The position numbers were made by a program, and so were the translations under genes. 64,000 nt of DNA from the NCBI GenBank assembly GCA_003342895.1, contig PTFA01000395.1, forward strand, positions 444,394 to 508,393, written 5' to 3'. The DNA comes from Casuarius casuarius (Eukaryota; Chordata; Aves; Casuariiformes; Casuariidae). This document shows positions 28,901 to 35,880 of the stretch, one piece after another (the stretch's first letter is position 1; each line of letters starts with the position of its first letter). The notes beneath the pieces were generated by a model. It had not been told where the DNA came from. It worked only from the letters and a program-made list of their open reading frames with translations, and ran no database searches.

Positions 28901-31900
28901 GACCTCTGTTCATGGCTGATTGCCTTACTGCACTCTGCTTCCTCTCTCCAAGGTGATTAGGGACAAGTGGGCAACTCCTAGAATGGTTCAGGCAGCCCCA
29001 GCATATCTGAGGGTGCACTCAAAAATTGAGCACAACAACCAGGTTTATTCAAGCTCTGAGATATGGTGCAGACAGGAAACATGCCACAGGCTGAGCCAGG
29101 TGGAGCTGATCTCCTGACTCCCTCAAATAACAGTTAGATAGCATTTTAGTGCTATTCAGTTTAACTGCAATATGGTAGCTAGAGTCATTAATATCCACCT
29201 ATGACATGGAGTAATTTCTGCATCAGCAACAAGGAACTGTCATCAACCACGTTACCGTAGAGTACAGAGATCAGCTGTAAATGTCTGTTTGTGTCAGAGC
29301 ACTAGTATGAGCCAGCAGTAATCTGGCAGCAGTTACATCTAAAGCGTCATTTCCTCCTAGAGCACTTGTTTCTACACTGGTCCTTCCACATCTCCAGCTG
29401 TACTTCCAGACCCAGTCATCACAAGGGTTACCAGCCCTATCCTGCTCTTCAAATACTTGCAGATAGGCCATAATGTGGATCATAATGTGGGGGGAGCAGT
29501 AGGTGAGACCTGGCCAGCACATCGCCTGGCCCAATCACGCTTCTCACCCCCAAACACCAGCTCTAACTGGGCCGGTGCCAAACAGCACCAAAGTCCTTCA
29601 CACCTCAGGGAAATGGGAAATGGTGAAGGTCCCCTTCACAGGACATGGCACAGGGAACATGGAGGAACAAGGCTACAGGGAAAATCAGTTGTTATTTTTG
29701 CACTCTGCCCTGCGAAAGGCACTTTGGCAATGATGCTGGCATATGAGCACTGCCTCATAGAATAAATACGAGCTTCATTATTAGGACTTGGAGCATGCTG
29801 CAAATTCGGGATTTTGTTGTGTTGGAAATACTGCCCCAATCAGGAACAGCCATTGCTTATGCAGAGGACACTTTGTCTAATTAATTCAAGCTCATATATA
29901 GTAACGGTCTCTGTGCGGGCAGATGCTAGCAGTTTCCCACACAATTAGGTGCTGGATGGAAACTTTTATTTGGAGCACCAAGGACTTCTCATACAAATAA
30001 GAGGCGTAATGCCATATGAATTGAGTTTACTGTGCACCTTGCCCTTTGGGTTAGTGATGGCCTATTCATAACAGAACAACTTTCCAACACATCCATTTTC
30101 TGCTATTTCTTTGGGCTGAGAGTATTAACAGCTGCTGACAGGATGCCACTTTTCTACCTCAAAACAGCTTTTTTTTAATATAGATATATTGTTAACACAA
30201 ACTCTGCAGCACAGAAAGAGTAAACAGGTCATGAAGGGGCAGAGGGGTATGTCATCTCCTGTCACTTTAGCGTTGTTTAGCATTGCTCTCTGTTGAGTAC
30301 ACATTGACTTTTAAAAGCAAGAGCCTCTCTCTGCTGGATGGATGGCCTGATTCTCCAGCATCCCAGATGATATAGATCATCAGTCTGATGCTGATAAGAG
30401 CATATTTCAATAGACTCTGACACAGTTCCTTAATGTGTTTGTGTGGTGCCAGCACTGGAGTGAGCTAAACTGAGGGCTGTTCCCAGTGGTACTGATAGTC
30501 CACCCTGGTCAATCCTTCCACCTGCTCTGCCTGGGTAAATGTGCTCAGGCAGGTTGAGAAGAGGCAGCTGGTGGCTCCTTGTCCCTCTGGAGCATGTGGC
30601 ACTTGGCCATCACTGCATCGGTGATGCCAGGCAAAGCCATTGCCAGAGGTCAGCTCAGGACATGGGTCCTCAATACATAGAGGAGCCAGTTTTTGTCTCT
30701 ATCCTATCTACAGGTGCTAAATCTGCTGCCCTCCCTTACTTTTGTCCTCTCCCACCAGCTGGGCCAATTTGACTATGGTCNCACACGAACCTGCAGAAAT
30801 GAAAACAAAAGTGCTCCTTTTAACTTGCTCATTTTCCACACCTGACAGCACACGGCCACAGAACAGCTGTATTCACACCACCTGGGGCAGGAGAAAAGAG
30901 GAACAGAAGGTGGGAATCTCCTACATCCACTCCCTGCTCATGGGGTCACAGTCTGCAAGTATCCCTGAGCACTGTCGTAACATCCTTTAGCAGGAAAATG
31001 GATGCTGCTGCATCTCTCACCTAAAACACCTCTTAGGAGCCTCCCAAACAATGTCAGTTCTGTGTGCCTAGTTCCCCATGACCACTTTGAGTTGTCAAGA
31101 GCTGCTCAGTTGATGCATGAGATATGCAAATATAAACACAAGTGCAGGAGAAGAGACGGCAAACTCACACCTTCCCTGCCAGACTCTGCTGCTTTGGCCC
31201 CAGCTCCTCTGACTTCCCTGGAGCTCGGTGCTCTGTTTCATCTGCGGGGATGAAAACAGCCTGTTGCCTACTATCAATTCCACTTGTGGAGCTCCAGAGT
31301 CTTTTCTCACTTTGAAAATAAGGCCCAAGATCTCTAGCTGTCACTAGACGCTAGGAGTTTTAAGCTAGAACTTACGGGCTCAGCACGGCCTGACCACGCA
31401 GGCAGAAGACAGCTGGCCAGGCACCTTAAAGCATCAGCAGGAGCTCCCGCATCTTCTTTGTGTTGTCTGCAGTGTGAGAAGGCAGAGGCAGCTGGCAGGT
31501 GATGCCCAGGCCTCCCTGAGACTGAGCTCAGTCCTCACCTCAGGTGGCCAGTGGCTTTTGGGAGCCTGGATGCAAAGTGGCACTCCTGTGTCATCCATCA
31601 TCAGGCAGATGCCACAGAAAACTAGGAGGTCCTGGACACAGCCACTGACCAAATGGTGCTCACATCCTTAGGCCTGTGTGATGGTGAATGTATAGCCTGA
31701 ATACTATGGCAATGTGGATGACTAGAGAAGGCTGAAAAGGGTTAACATCCATTTCTACTTTAAAGTTTTACAGCCTTAAAAAGGCATTGAGGTCAATAAT
31801 AATGTTCTTACAATCCCAGGATATTTTTGCATGCTCCTCTCTAAGTGCACAGCTAAAAGGAGCTGTATGTATTTCCAGGAAAGAATATTTACTGTGAAGA

Positions 31901-34120
31901 AGATTCTGTTTTCTGGTAACCTTACTCACCTTGATCCATGGTCACTCCAGAAGCAGGCCATCATTGTGCTATCATTTGATCCTCCACTGGAGGCAGGAGT
32001 GAGGTCTTAGAGCCCATCCACCCCACAAAAAATTTGTCAGAGTAGCCCAGAGGCAGCTCTTGATTGCCCAAGGTGCCAAGATCTCAAGCTTTTCCTCCTA
32101 GAATTTGCAGCCAGAAGGGTCATCACATCACTTGCTAGGACAACTCAACCCAGGCAATGGGGAACCGCAGCGGCATAGGATTTGAAGGGCCCATCTGAGC
32201 CATCAGCACCAGCTATGAAATCAGTCCCAGGAGCCCCCAGATTATCACTCGCTGGCCCCAGTGAACCTGAAGCACTGCTGCTCACTACAGCTCACTGCAC
32301 ACTGCTTGAGGAGCCCTCAGCTCAGGGCTTGACTGGTCAGAGCAGCACCAAGACAGCCCCAGGCAGATGAAAGAGCAGAGCTACCACCCTCCCCAAGCTG
32401 CTTGGGGCTGGCACCCAGGTGACAGAGCAGAATTGGCCCCCACAATTCAGTGAATCTTTTGCTCCCTGGAGACCAACAAATCACCACCACAGCCTGAGGA
32501 GGTGAGAGGGGAATGCTCTCCTTCATGCAGGGCAAGGAAAGAATGATTGCAGATAAAATCTGCCTTTCAAGAAAGAAAATCCATCCCAGACCGTGACACC
32601 ACATTCACAGCAGCACGCTTATAACCTGTGATTCGTTAGCACCTTCTCAGTTTATGATGAAAATGCTGACAAATCTTTCCTTGCAGTGCTGCTGTCAGTC
32701 CACAAACACATGCTAGTATTATATAACACTAGTGGGAAATCACACCCAGGCCCATGGCATGACCTGCAGTGCCAGCTCAAGGGAAGGCGGGTGAGACCTC
32801 CTGGCTGCTCCCCTGCCTGCCCCCCGTGTGGGCTGCCACCCAGGACACATGTGGCATCTCATGGGGCAGCAACCACAGGATCCCGCTCCACTCATGGCCC
32901 ACTCTCGCCCTTAACCCCTCTGAGGGACCTATCAGTGCGATGGCCTCCCTTGGGCACCCTGACCAGCTCTGCACCCCCAGTAGCACCCAGGACACTGGCT
33001 TCCCTTAGCACTGAGCACACAGACAGGTGCTGCAGGGAGCTGTTGCTCCCCAAAAGCCCTAGTTTAGGTGTCAGCTTGAGGAGATGCTGCCAAGTTAAGC
33101 ACAAAAAACTCTCCAGGAAAATTCTGATGAGCTGAATGAACATAGCCAGGCTTTCAGGGGATGAAAACCAGCACATGCAGCAATATTTATGCCTGTCCAG
33201 AAATAGGCCAAACAGTGCTTTAAGGAAAAAAAGCGGTGCATGTGGGAGGGTTTAAAGCCTGATAGCATGATTTAAAATGCTAGAGGTGGACAGGATGGCT
33301 CATATTTTATCATGCAGGCAGTGAGCTCAGAGTCCAACTGAAGCTCAGGCTAGGACTAGCCTTAAAATGCCAGCTCTGGCCTTCTTAAGCAGGCGCAGGT
33401 GAATAATTTGGCAGTGACTGTAAAAAATCGAATTTTCACTGGCTGAGAAACTTCTCAGACTTTGTCACTGTCAGTCTCAAAAATACTCTTCTCCTTGCTG
33501 AGATTTTTTAAAGCCAATCAATATTATTTTAAGGCAGTGTTTTCTTTTCACACCAGGATGTGGTTAATCATTCCCTAAGCAACAGCACACTATGTACTGG
33601 ACACCTTGGGCAAGCTCCACAGCTAGTGTAGAGCTGCATAGCCGCTTGAGTTGAGGAGCTGGTTGTATGTGCTTGTACCTCTTCCAAGAGGCATCACACA
33701 CACGTGTGCGCATACACACACTGAGCGCAGTGAGTATGCTCCACCATGGATAGTACCATGCCAAAATCAGCTGAGCCCCCAGTGTCTTGTCAAGCTCTTG
33801 TGAGTCAGCTGGACAGACCTCAGTTGCATGATTTAGGTCTTTGTGCTGCCTGAGGATTTGAGTTTCAAATTCTGCATCTTAGCAAACACCCTTAGTTTTG
33901 CTGGTGGTTCTTAATGGGGATGTGTAGACCCAAGTGCTGGGGTAAGGGTCTTTCACTGCGCAAGTGTGCTCCTCCCTCCCAAGCCAGGAAAGCAGTACAT
34001 CTCCATGGAGGTGCTGCTTCTTACCTTAATATTGCAGAAGATGTTTCGATAACAGGGGCCAGAGCTTTTGGGACCACTGCCATTGACTGCAGACTTGCTG
34101 GCTTCGGGCTGAACTCCCAT
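1817..34120 (-). CDS. SLCO2A1: SLCO2A1, prostaglandin transporter (OATP2A1), 5' half of gene: exons 1-6
   Basis: Six exons on the minus strand join into one 846-base reading frame (282 codons): 34120-34025, 16749-16612, 13903-13741, 8323-8108, 3807-3709 and 1950-1817. The protein matches the human prostaglandin transporter almost residue by residue, for example in the segments [38 protein letters not shown] and [13 protein letters not shown]. The family carries prostaglandins such as PGE2 across the plasma membrane for clearance and has 12 membrane spans; about six are encoded here. The OATP signature is complete at residues 246-258. Every junction has GT/AG ends and phases agree (0,0,1,1,1,0). 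About 360 residues of the usual roughly 640 must lie left of base 1. No frameshift or internal stop is seen, so the gene looks intact as far as visible. Confidence 0.96.
1951..3708 (-). other. SLCO2A1 intron 5
   Basis: The intron is 1,758 bases with a GTGAGT donor and CTTGCAG acceptor. I see no recognisable repeat or RNA gene in it. Confidence 0.9.
3709..3807 (-). CDS. SLCO2A1: SLCO2A1 exon 5 (residues 205-238)
   Basis: The exon is 99 bases, phase 1 to phase 1. With the flanking split codons it reads [19 protein letters not shown] and then [16 protein letters not shown], against human [19 protein letters not shown]. This is membrane span 5 followed by an extracellular stretch. The acceptor is preceded by a good pyrimidine tract (CTTTCCCCTCCTTTTAG|CC), and the donor is ATTG|GTGAGT. 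Confidence 0.97.
4332..4460. repeat. AT-rich palindromic low-complexity block
   Basis: The block is built from overlapping GAAAATTTTC-like words. It contains a perfect 18-bp palindrome TTTTCAAAATTTTGAAAA at 4371-4388 and a 12-bp palindrome TTTCAATTGAAA at 4402-4413. It could fold as a cruciform or be the core of a decayed inverted-repeat element. I cannot assign it to a named family. Confidence 0.7.
7040..7482 (-). mobile_element. CR1 LINE, truncated 3' end, avian type
   Basis: The plus strand begins with the reverse complement of the CR1 3' octamer tail (GAATCACAGAATAACAGAA). It continues with the CR1 3' landmarks GGTTGGAAGGCACCTCTGG, TCTGGGCAACCTGTTCCAG, CCCTCACAGTAAAGAAGT and CTCCTTCTCCAGGCTCAAC. 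The element therefore runs on the minus strand and is 5'-truncated near 7482, the usual state of CR1 copies. It sits in SLCO2A1 intron 4 in the same sense as the gene. Several substitutions suggest a moderately old insertion. This is the strongest sequence hint of a bird. Confidence 0.92.
8108..8323 (-). CDS. SLCO2A1: SLCO2A1 exon 4 (residues 133-205)
   Basis: The exon is 216 bases, phase 1 to phase 1. The first part is an extracellular loop with two N-glycosylation sequons, Asn134-Lys-Ser and Asn153-Thr-Thr, and two cysteines (143 and 151). Membrane span 4 follows ([20 protein letters not shown]), then the highly conserved FGISYVDDF stretch and NNSPLYV. The N at base 8166 is the third position of a CCN codon, so residue 185 is proline whatever the base; human also has Pro here. 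The acceptor has a long T tract before CAG|GT, and the donor is GTTG|GTAAGT. Confidence 0.97.
10905..10970 (+). repeat. MIR/core-SINE-like fragment
   Basis: The segment GCAACTTTCTTAAGGCCACC followed by CAGCAGCTCCATGGCAAAGC resembles the conserved core of MIR-type SINEs (a CTTGCCCAAGGTCACACAGC-like core). It is diverged and short, so the family is uncertain. Confidence 0.5.
11087..11112. repeat. Short perfect inverted repeat
   Basis: CCTCTCTGTGCC, a 3-base spacer ACA, and GGCACAGAGAG form an 11-bp stem. It is too short and isolated for a microRNA precursor, and no T-run follows on either strand. Confidence 0.6.
11131..11175 (+). repeat. Fragment of an old amniote repeat (CCTAAGTCCCATTTTCAAAAG)
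   Basis: The words AAGCCTAAGTCCCATTTTC and TTCAAAAGTGGCAGGCC match, from memory, a palindromic repeat that is common in reptile and bird DNA. The family name is not certain. Confidence 0.45.
12060..12165 (+). repeat. MIR/core-SINE-like fragment
   Basis: The segment AAGTGACTTGTTCACAGTCA, then AATAGCAGAAAGAGCATCTC and CTGCATCCCAGGGCTTCTG, follows the order of a MIR core and tail (AAGTGACTTGCCCAAGGTCA, then the GGCAGAGCC...CCCAG region). It is diverged but collinear over about 100 bases. Confidence 0.55.
13741..13903 (-). CDS. SLCO2A1: SLCO2A1 exon 3 (residues 79-133)
   Basis: The exon is 163 bases, entering in phase 0 and leaving in phase 1. It encodes the end of membrane span 2 ([13 protein letters not shown]), the short cytoplasmic loop SRVHRPR, and span 3 ([21 protein letters not shown]). 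It then enters the extracellular loop ([12 protein letters not shown]). The acceptor is TTTTTCCAG|ATT and the donor TGTGG|GTAAGT. The final G is the first base of Gly133, completed by GT of exon 4. The basic loop after span 2 is a conserved feature of transporters of the major facilitator type. Confidence 0.97.
13904..16611 (-). other. SLCO2A1 intron 2
   Basis: The intron is 2,708 bases with a GTAATT donor and TTTTTCCAG acceptor. The palindromic repeat at 15038-15097 is the only recognised feature. Confidence 0.9.
15038..15097 (+). repeat. Palindromic interspersed repeat, copy 1
   Basis: It begins GGGCCTGATTAAAGTCATTG and ends GTGGGCTTTGGATCAGTCC. The ends are partly complementary, giving an imperfect hairpin. 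It resembles a repeat seen widely in sauropsid DNA around the word CAATGGGCTTTGGATCAGG. A related copy lies at 24316-24358. Confidence 0.55.
16612..16749 (-). CDS. SLCO2A1: SLCO2A1 exon 2 (residues 33-78)
   Basis: The exon is 138 bases, 46 codons, phase 0 at both ends. It begins [20 protein letters not shown], the first membrane span, and continues with the loop [15 protein letters not shown] that is characteristic of the prostaglandin transporter. It ends SGFISSLHE, where human has SGLISSLNE. The acceptor is CTGCAG|GTG and the donor GAG|GTAATT. The GTAATT donor is somewhat weaker than the others, but joining to exon 3 restores [11 protein letters not shown] against human NEISNAILIIF, so the boundary is secure. 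Confidence 0.96.
16979..17013. repeat. Polypyrimidine (CCTTC-like) tract
   Basis: An almost pure C/T run of CCTTCTCTTTTCTTCCC and CTTCCCTTCCCTCCC, with one N at 16984. It could form triplex or slipped structures. Confidence 0.75.
21812..21844. repeat. CA/TG dinucleotide microsatellite
   Basis: An interrupted CA run (GCACACACATATACACACAC and onward to 21844), likely length-variable. It is preceded by degenerate CATGCAC units from about 21786. Confidence 0.85.
24316..24358 (+). repeat. Palindromic interspersed repeat, copy 2
   Basis: It contains GAACTCAGTGGAAAGTCTCC and CAATGACTTTGGTCCAGACC. The layout matches the copy at 15038-15097 and the GTCAATGGAAAGACTCCC-type repeat known from sauropsid genomes. 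Confidence 0.5.
34025..34120 (-). CDS. SLCO2A1: SLCO2A1 exon 1 (start codon, residues 1-32)
   Basis: The exon encodes 32 residues, the same number as human exon 1. It begins MGVQPEASK and ends YRNIFCNIK, where human has SVFGNIK. The tail is a polar, Ser/Gly/Pro-rich cytoplasmic segment with no signal peptide, as expected for an OATP. The donor is AAG|GTAAGA, phase 0. Two ATGs stand in tandem at 34121-34123 and 34118-34120. The second has A at -3 and G at +4 and gives the human length, so I chose it. The first would add one Met. An in-frame TAG at 34235-34237 rules out any longer start. The N-terminal sequence is poorly conserved, so the call rests on length, phase, the FCNIK end and position. 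Confidence 0.9.
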
Positions 34121-34305
34121 CATGTGAAGGTGACCACTGCAGGAGGCAAGGACACAGGTAGTTAGCTTTGCAGCGGATCCGAAGCGCCCTGAGGATCTGG
34201 GTTGCTTGCAGGCTTCTGAGAAAGCAAGCGCTCTCTAAAGCCTCTCTTTCCTTTCCCTCCGCCGGGATCTTGTACAGTCAGAACTGAAAACTGTCCAAGT
34301 CTGTG
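34121..34305 (-). other. SLCO2A1: Predicted SLCO2A1 5' UTR
   Basis: If transcription starts about 30 bases after the TATA-like element at 34328-34336, near the initiator-like CTCACTCA at 34305-34311, the leader is about 185 bases. On the minus strand it has no ATG before the tandem start codons. It carries an in-frame TAG at 34235-34237. The right-hand boundary is inferred, not observed; a longer leader from the second TATA box is possible. Confidence 0.45.
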
Positions 34306-34327
34306 AGTGAGGGAGCATGAGCGCAAA

Positions 34328-34336
34328 GTTTTTATA
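34328..34336 (-). promoter_or_regulatory. TATA-like element, proximal SLCO2A1 promoter
   Basis: The minus strand reads TATAAAAAC. An initiator-like CTCACTCA lies 25-31 bases downstream, and the start codon is about 210 bases downstream. The leader this predicts has no upstream ATG. It is a sequence match only; AT-rich six-mers also occur by chance. Confidence 0.4.
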
Positions 34337-34596
34337 AGTCTGGTCTCTGGAGCGATGATGAAACTGTGTTTCTCCTCCCTCTTTTCCTTTGTGTGTAGAG
34401 GGAACTTTAAAGCCGCAGGAAACGTAAGCGAGCTTGCACCAAGCCTCCGAGCAGGTGTGAGTAAGGATCCATCAAACCTCTTCCATTCCTGGGACATTTT
34501 GTCATTTTCTGCCTTCCCTGCCGCTTCCCAGCCCTGCGGAGCACGGCAGCAGTTGCACCCGCCACGAGAGCGCCTGCCCGCCCGCCCGAGAGAGAG

Positions 34597-34604
34597 ATTT
34601 ATAG
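34597..34604 (-). promoter_or_regulatory. Second TATA box, distal SLCO2A1 promoter candidate
   Basis: The minus strand reads GGGGGCTATAAATCTC, a textbook TATA box in a GC-rich setting. GC-box-like GGGCGGGCGGG lies just downstream (34577-34588). Transcription would start near 34570 and give a leader of about 450 bases with several upstream ATGs. It may be an alternative or the main promoter; the sequence does not decide. Confidence 0.4.
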
Positions 34605-35469
34605 CCCCCTCCATGCTGCTCGCCCTCCGCGGCAGCTCCCGTCCTCAGGAAGACTTTATCCAAGCCCGAGACTCCAGGAAGCCTGCGCAGGACGTTGCTG
34701 CTGCCAGACGATTTAACACCGCCAGCGCTGACTTCGCACAGGGACAAAGCGGCAGAACAAAGTCTTCTTGCAGAGAGAGCAATACGGTTTTTAATTCAGG
34801 TCTCCTGAAGGGGAGAGATGAATGGGAGGCACGTTTAAGCAAACTTAGAGACTGTGAGAGGGAGGGAAATCACATAGCAAGAGGACGAAATTATTCCCTC
34901 AGGCAACTTCTGCTTTTTGCTTCTTTCCTCTCATGGAAAAACTACATTTGTGAGAAGCTCCCAGACACTGTTTTTACTGAGATCTCACTGCAGTTTTGTT
35001 TATGCAAAGAACTAATTTATTTTGCAGGCTCCTCACAGGGAGAAAAAAATGACGGAGGGAGAGGGCAGGTTATTCTCAGCTGAGGGGGAGCTGGCTTAAA
35101 ATATTTTGTCAAAATTATTGACTTTCCACTGTGCAAAGCAGGGGAAAGCACGAACGGCTGATGGGAGGACCCTGTAGGAAACAGTCGAGTCCACCCTGGG
35201 GTGCCCTGAGCCTGCAGGAACCAAACATCGTACTCCTGAATTATGTCCTTGCAGGGGTCATGCCACCCTGGGGATGCTGGCAAGTCCATAAATATGCCAC
35301 AGGAATAACGGGAGCTGCAGGCAGGGAGCAGGGGACACACAAAATTCTTCAAGCCCAGTTTCAGCAGTGTGTGTGCTGCAAAATTGATTTCTCTGTACAG
35401 TCAGTTGGTGCTGGAGCTGCAGCAGCACAAGTCTGAACGGAGACAGAGGGGAGGCTGCCCTGGGCAAGA

Positions 35470-35880
35470 AAGCCGCCAGTGCATGCGCGTGTGCAGGAAC
35501 GGGCAAGGAAGGGGCTGCAAAGGGAACCTGCCTGCTCCAACCCCTTTCTACAAACCCGGGGAGTCCTAGAGAAATCGGAGAGGTGGCTGAGCCCGGGAGC
35601 GTCCCACCTGCATGGGCGCGAGCATTGCCCTGGCCGGTCCTGTTGGTGGGACGGCGGGCTGCGGCAGCCCAGGCAGCGGAGGGCAGCTGTGCCTGCGAGC
35701 AGACCCCCGCGGCGGGCACTCGCTCTGCCATCTCCCACCACCAACACCCCGGTCCTGCCCGAGCACCTGCCGGGGCCTCTCGCCACGAGAGGGTGTGCTG
35801 TGCCCGCGGGAGAGCCCACGTGCTGGGGACTGAGCCTCGCGCTGGGGCCAGCGCGGATGCTCGCTTCCCCTCTGGCCGTG
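35470..35880. promoter_or_regulatory. CpG-island-like block upstream of SLCO2A1
   Basis: CG dinucleotides are dense here (for example GGGCGCGAGC, CCCGCGGCGGGC and GCCTCGCGCTGG), in contrast to the CpG-poor surroundings. A second, weaker CpG-rich stretch covers about 34400-34720. The block lies about 1.4 kb upstream of exon 1. It fits an extended promoter island or the first exon of an unseen transcript. No convincing protein is encoded in any frame. Confidence 0.6.

Larger units (their letters stand above)
16750..34024 (-). other. SLCO2A1 intron 1 (17.3 kb)
   Basis: A large first intron, as in mammals. It contains the pyrimidine tract at 16979-17013, the CA repeat at 21812-21844 and the palindromic repeat at 24316-24358. 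I found no coding exon and no confident RNA gene. Such first introns often carry enhancers, but none can be identified from sequence alone. Confidence 0.88.
34307..35083 (+). other. 258-codon open frame antisense to the SLCO2A1 promoter, probably non-coding
   Basis: This is the longest open frame in the window. It runs from just inside the predicted transcription start, across both TATA elements, into the flank. The product has no recognised domain, signal peptide or membrane segment, and composition changes along its length. GC-rich promoter DNA has few stop codons, so chance is the best explanation. A divergent antisense transcript is not excluded. Confidence 0.3.

Noticed and set aside
32686..33135. 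149-codon plus-strand open frame in intron 1
   Set aside because: It is Pro/Ser/Leu-rich with no recognised domain, and neighbouring frames are also open; best explained by composition.
34162..34614. 150-codon minus-strand open frame just upstream of SLCO2A1 exon 1, considered as an N-terminal extension
   Set aside because: It is in a different frame from the SLCO2A1 start and ends at a TAA at 34164-34162. The SLCO2A1 frame itself has a TAG at 34237-34235.
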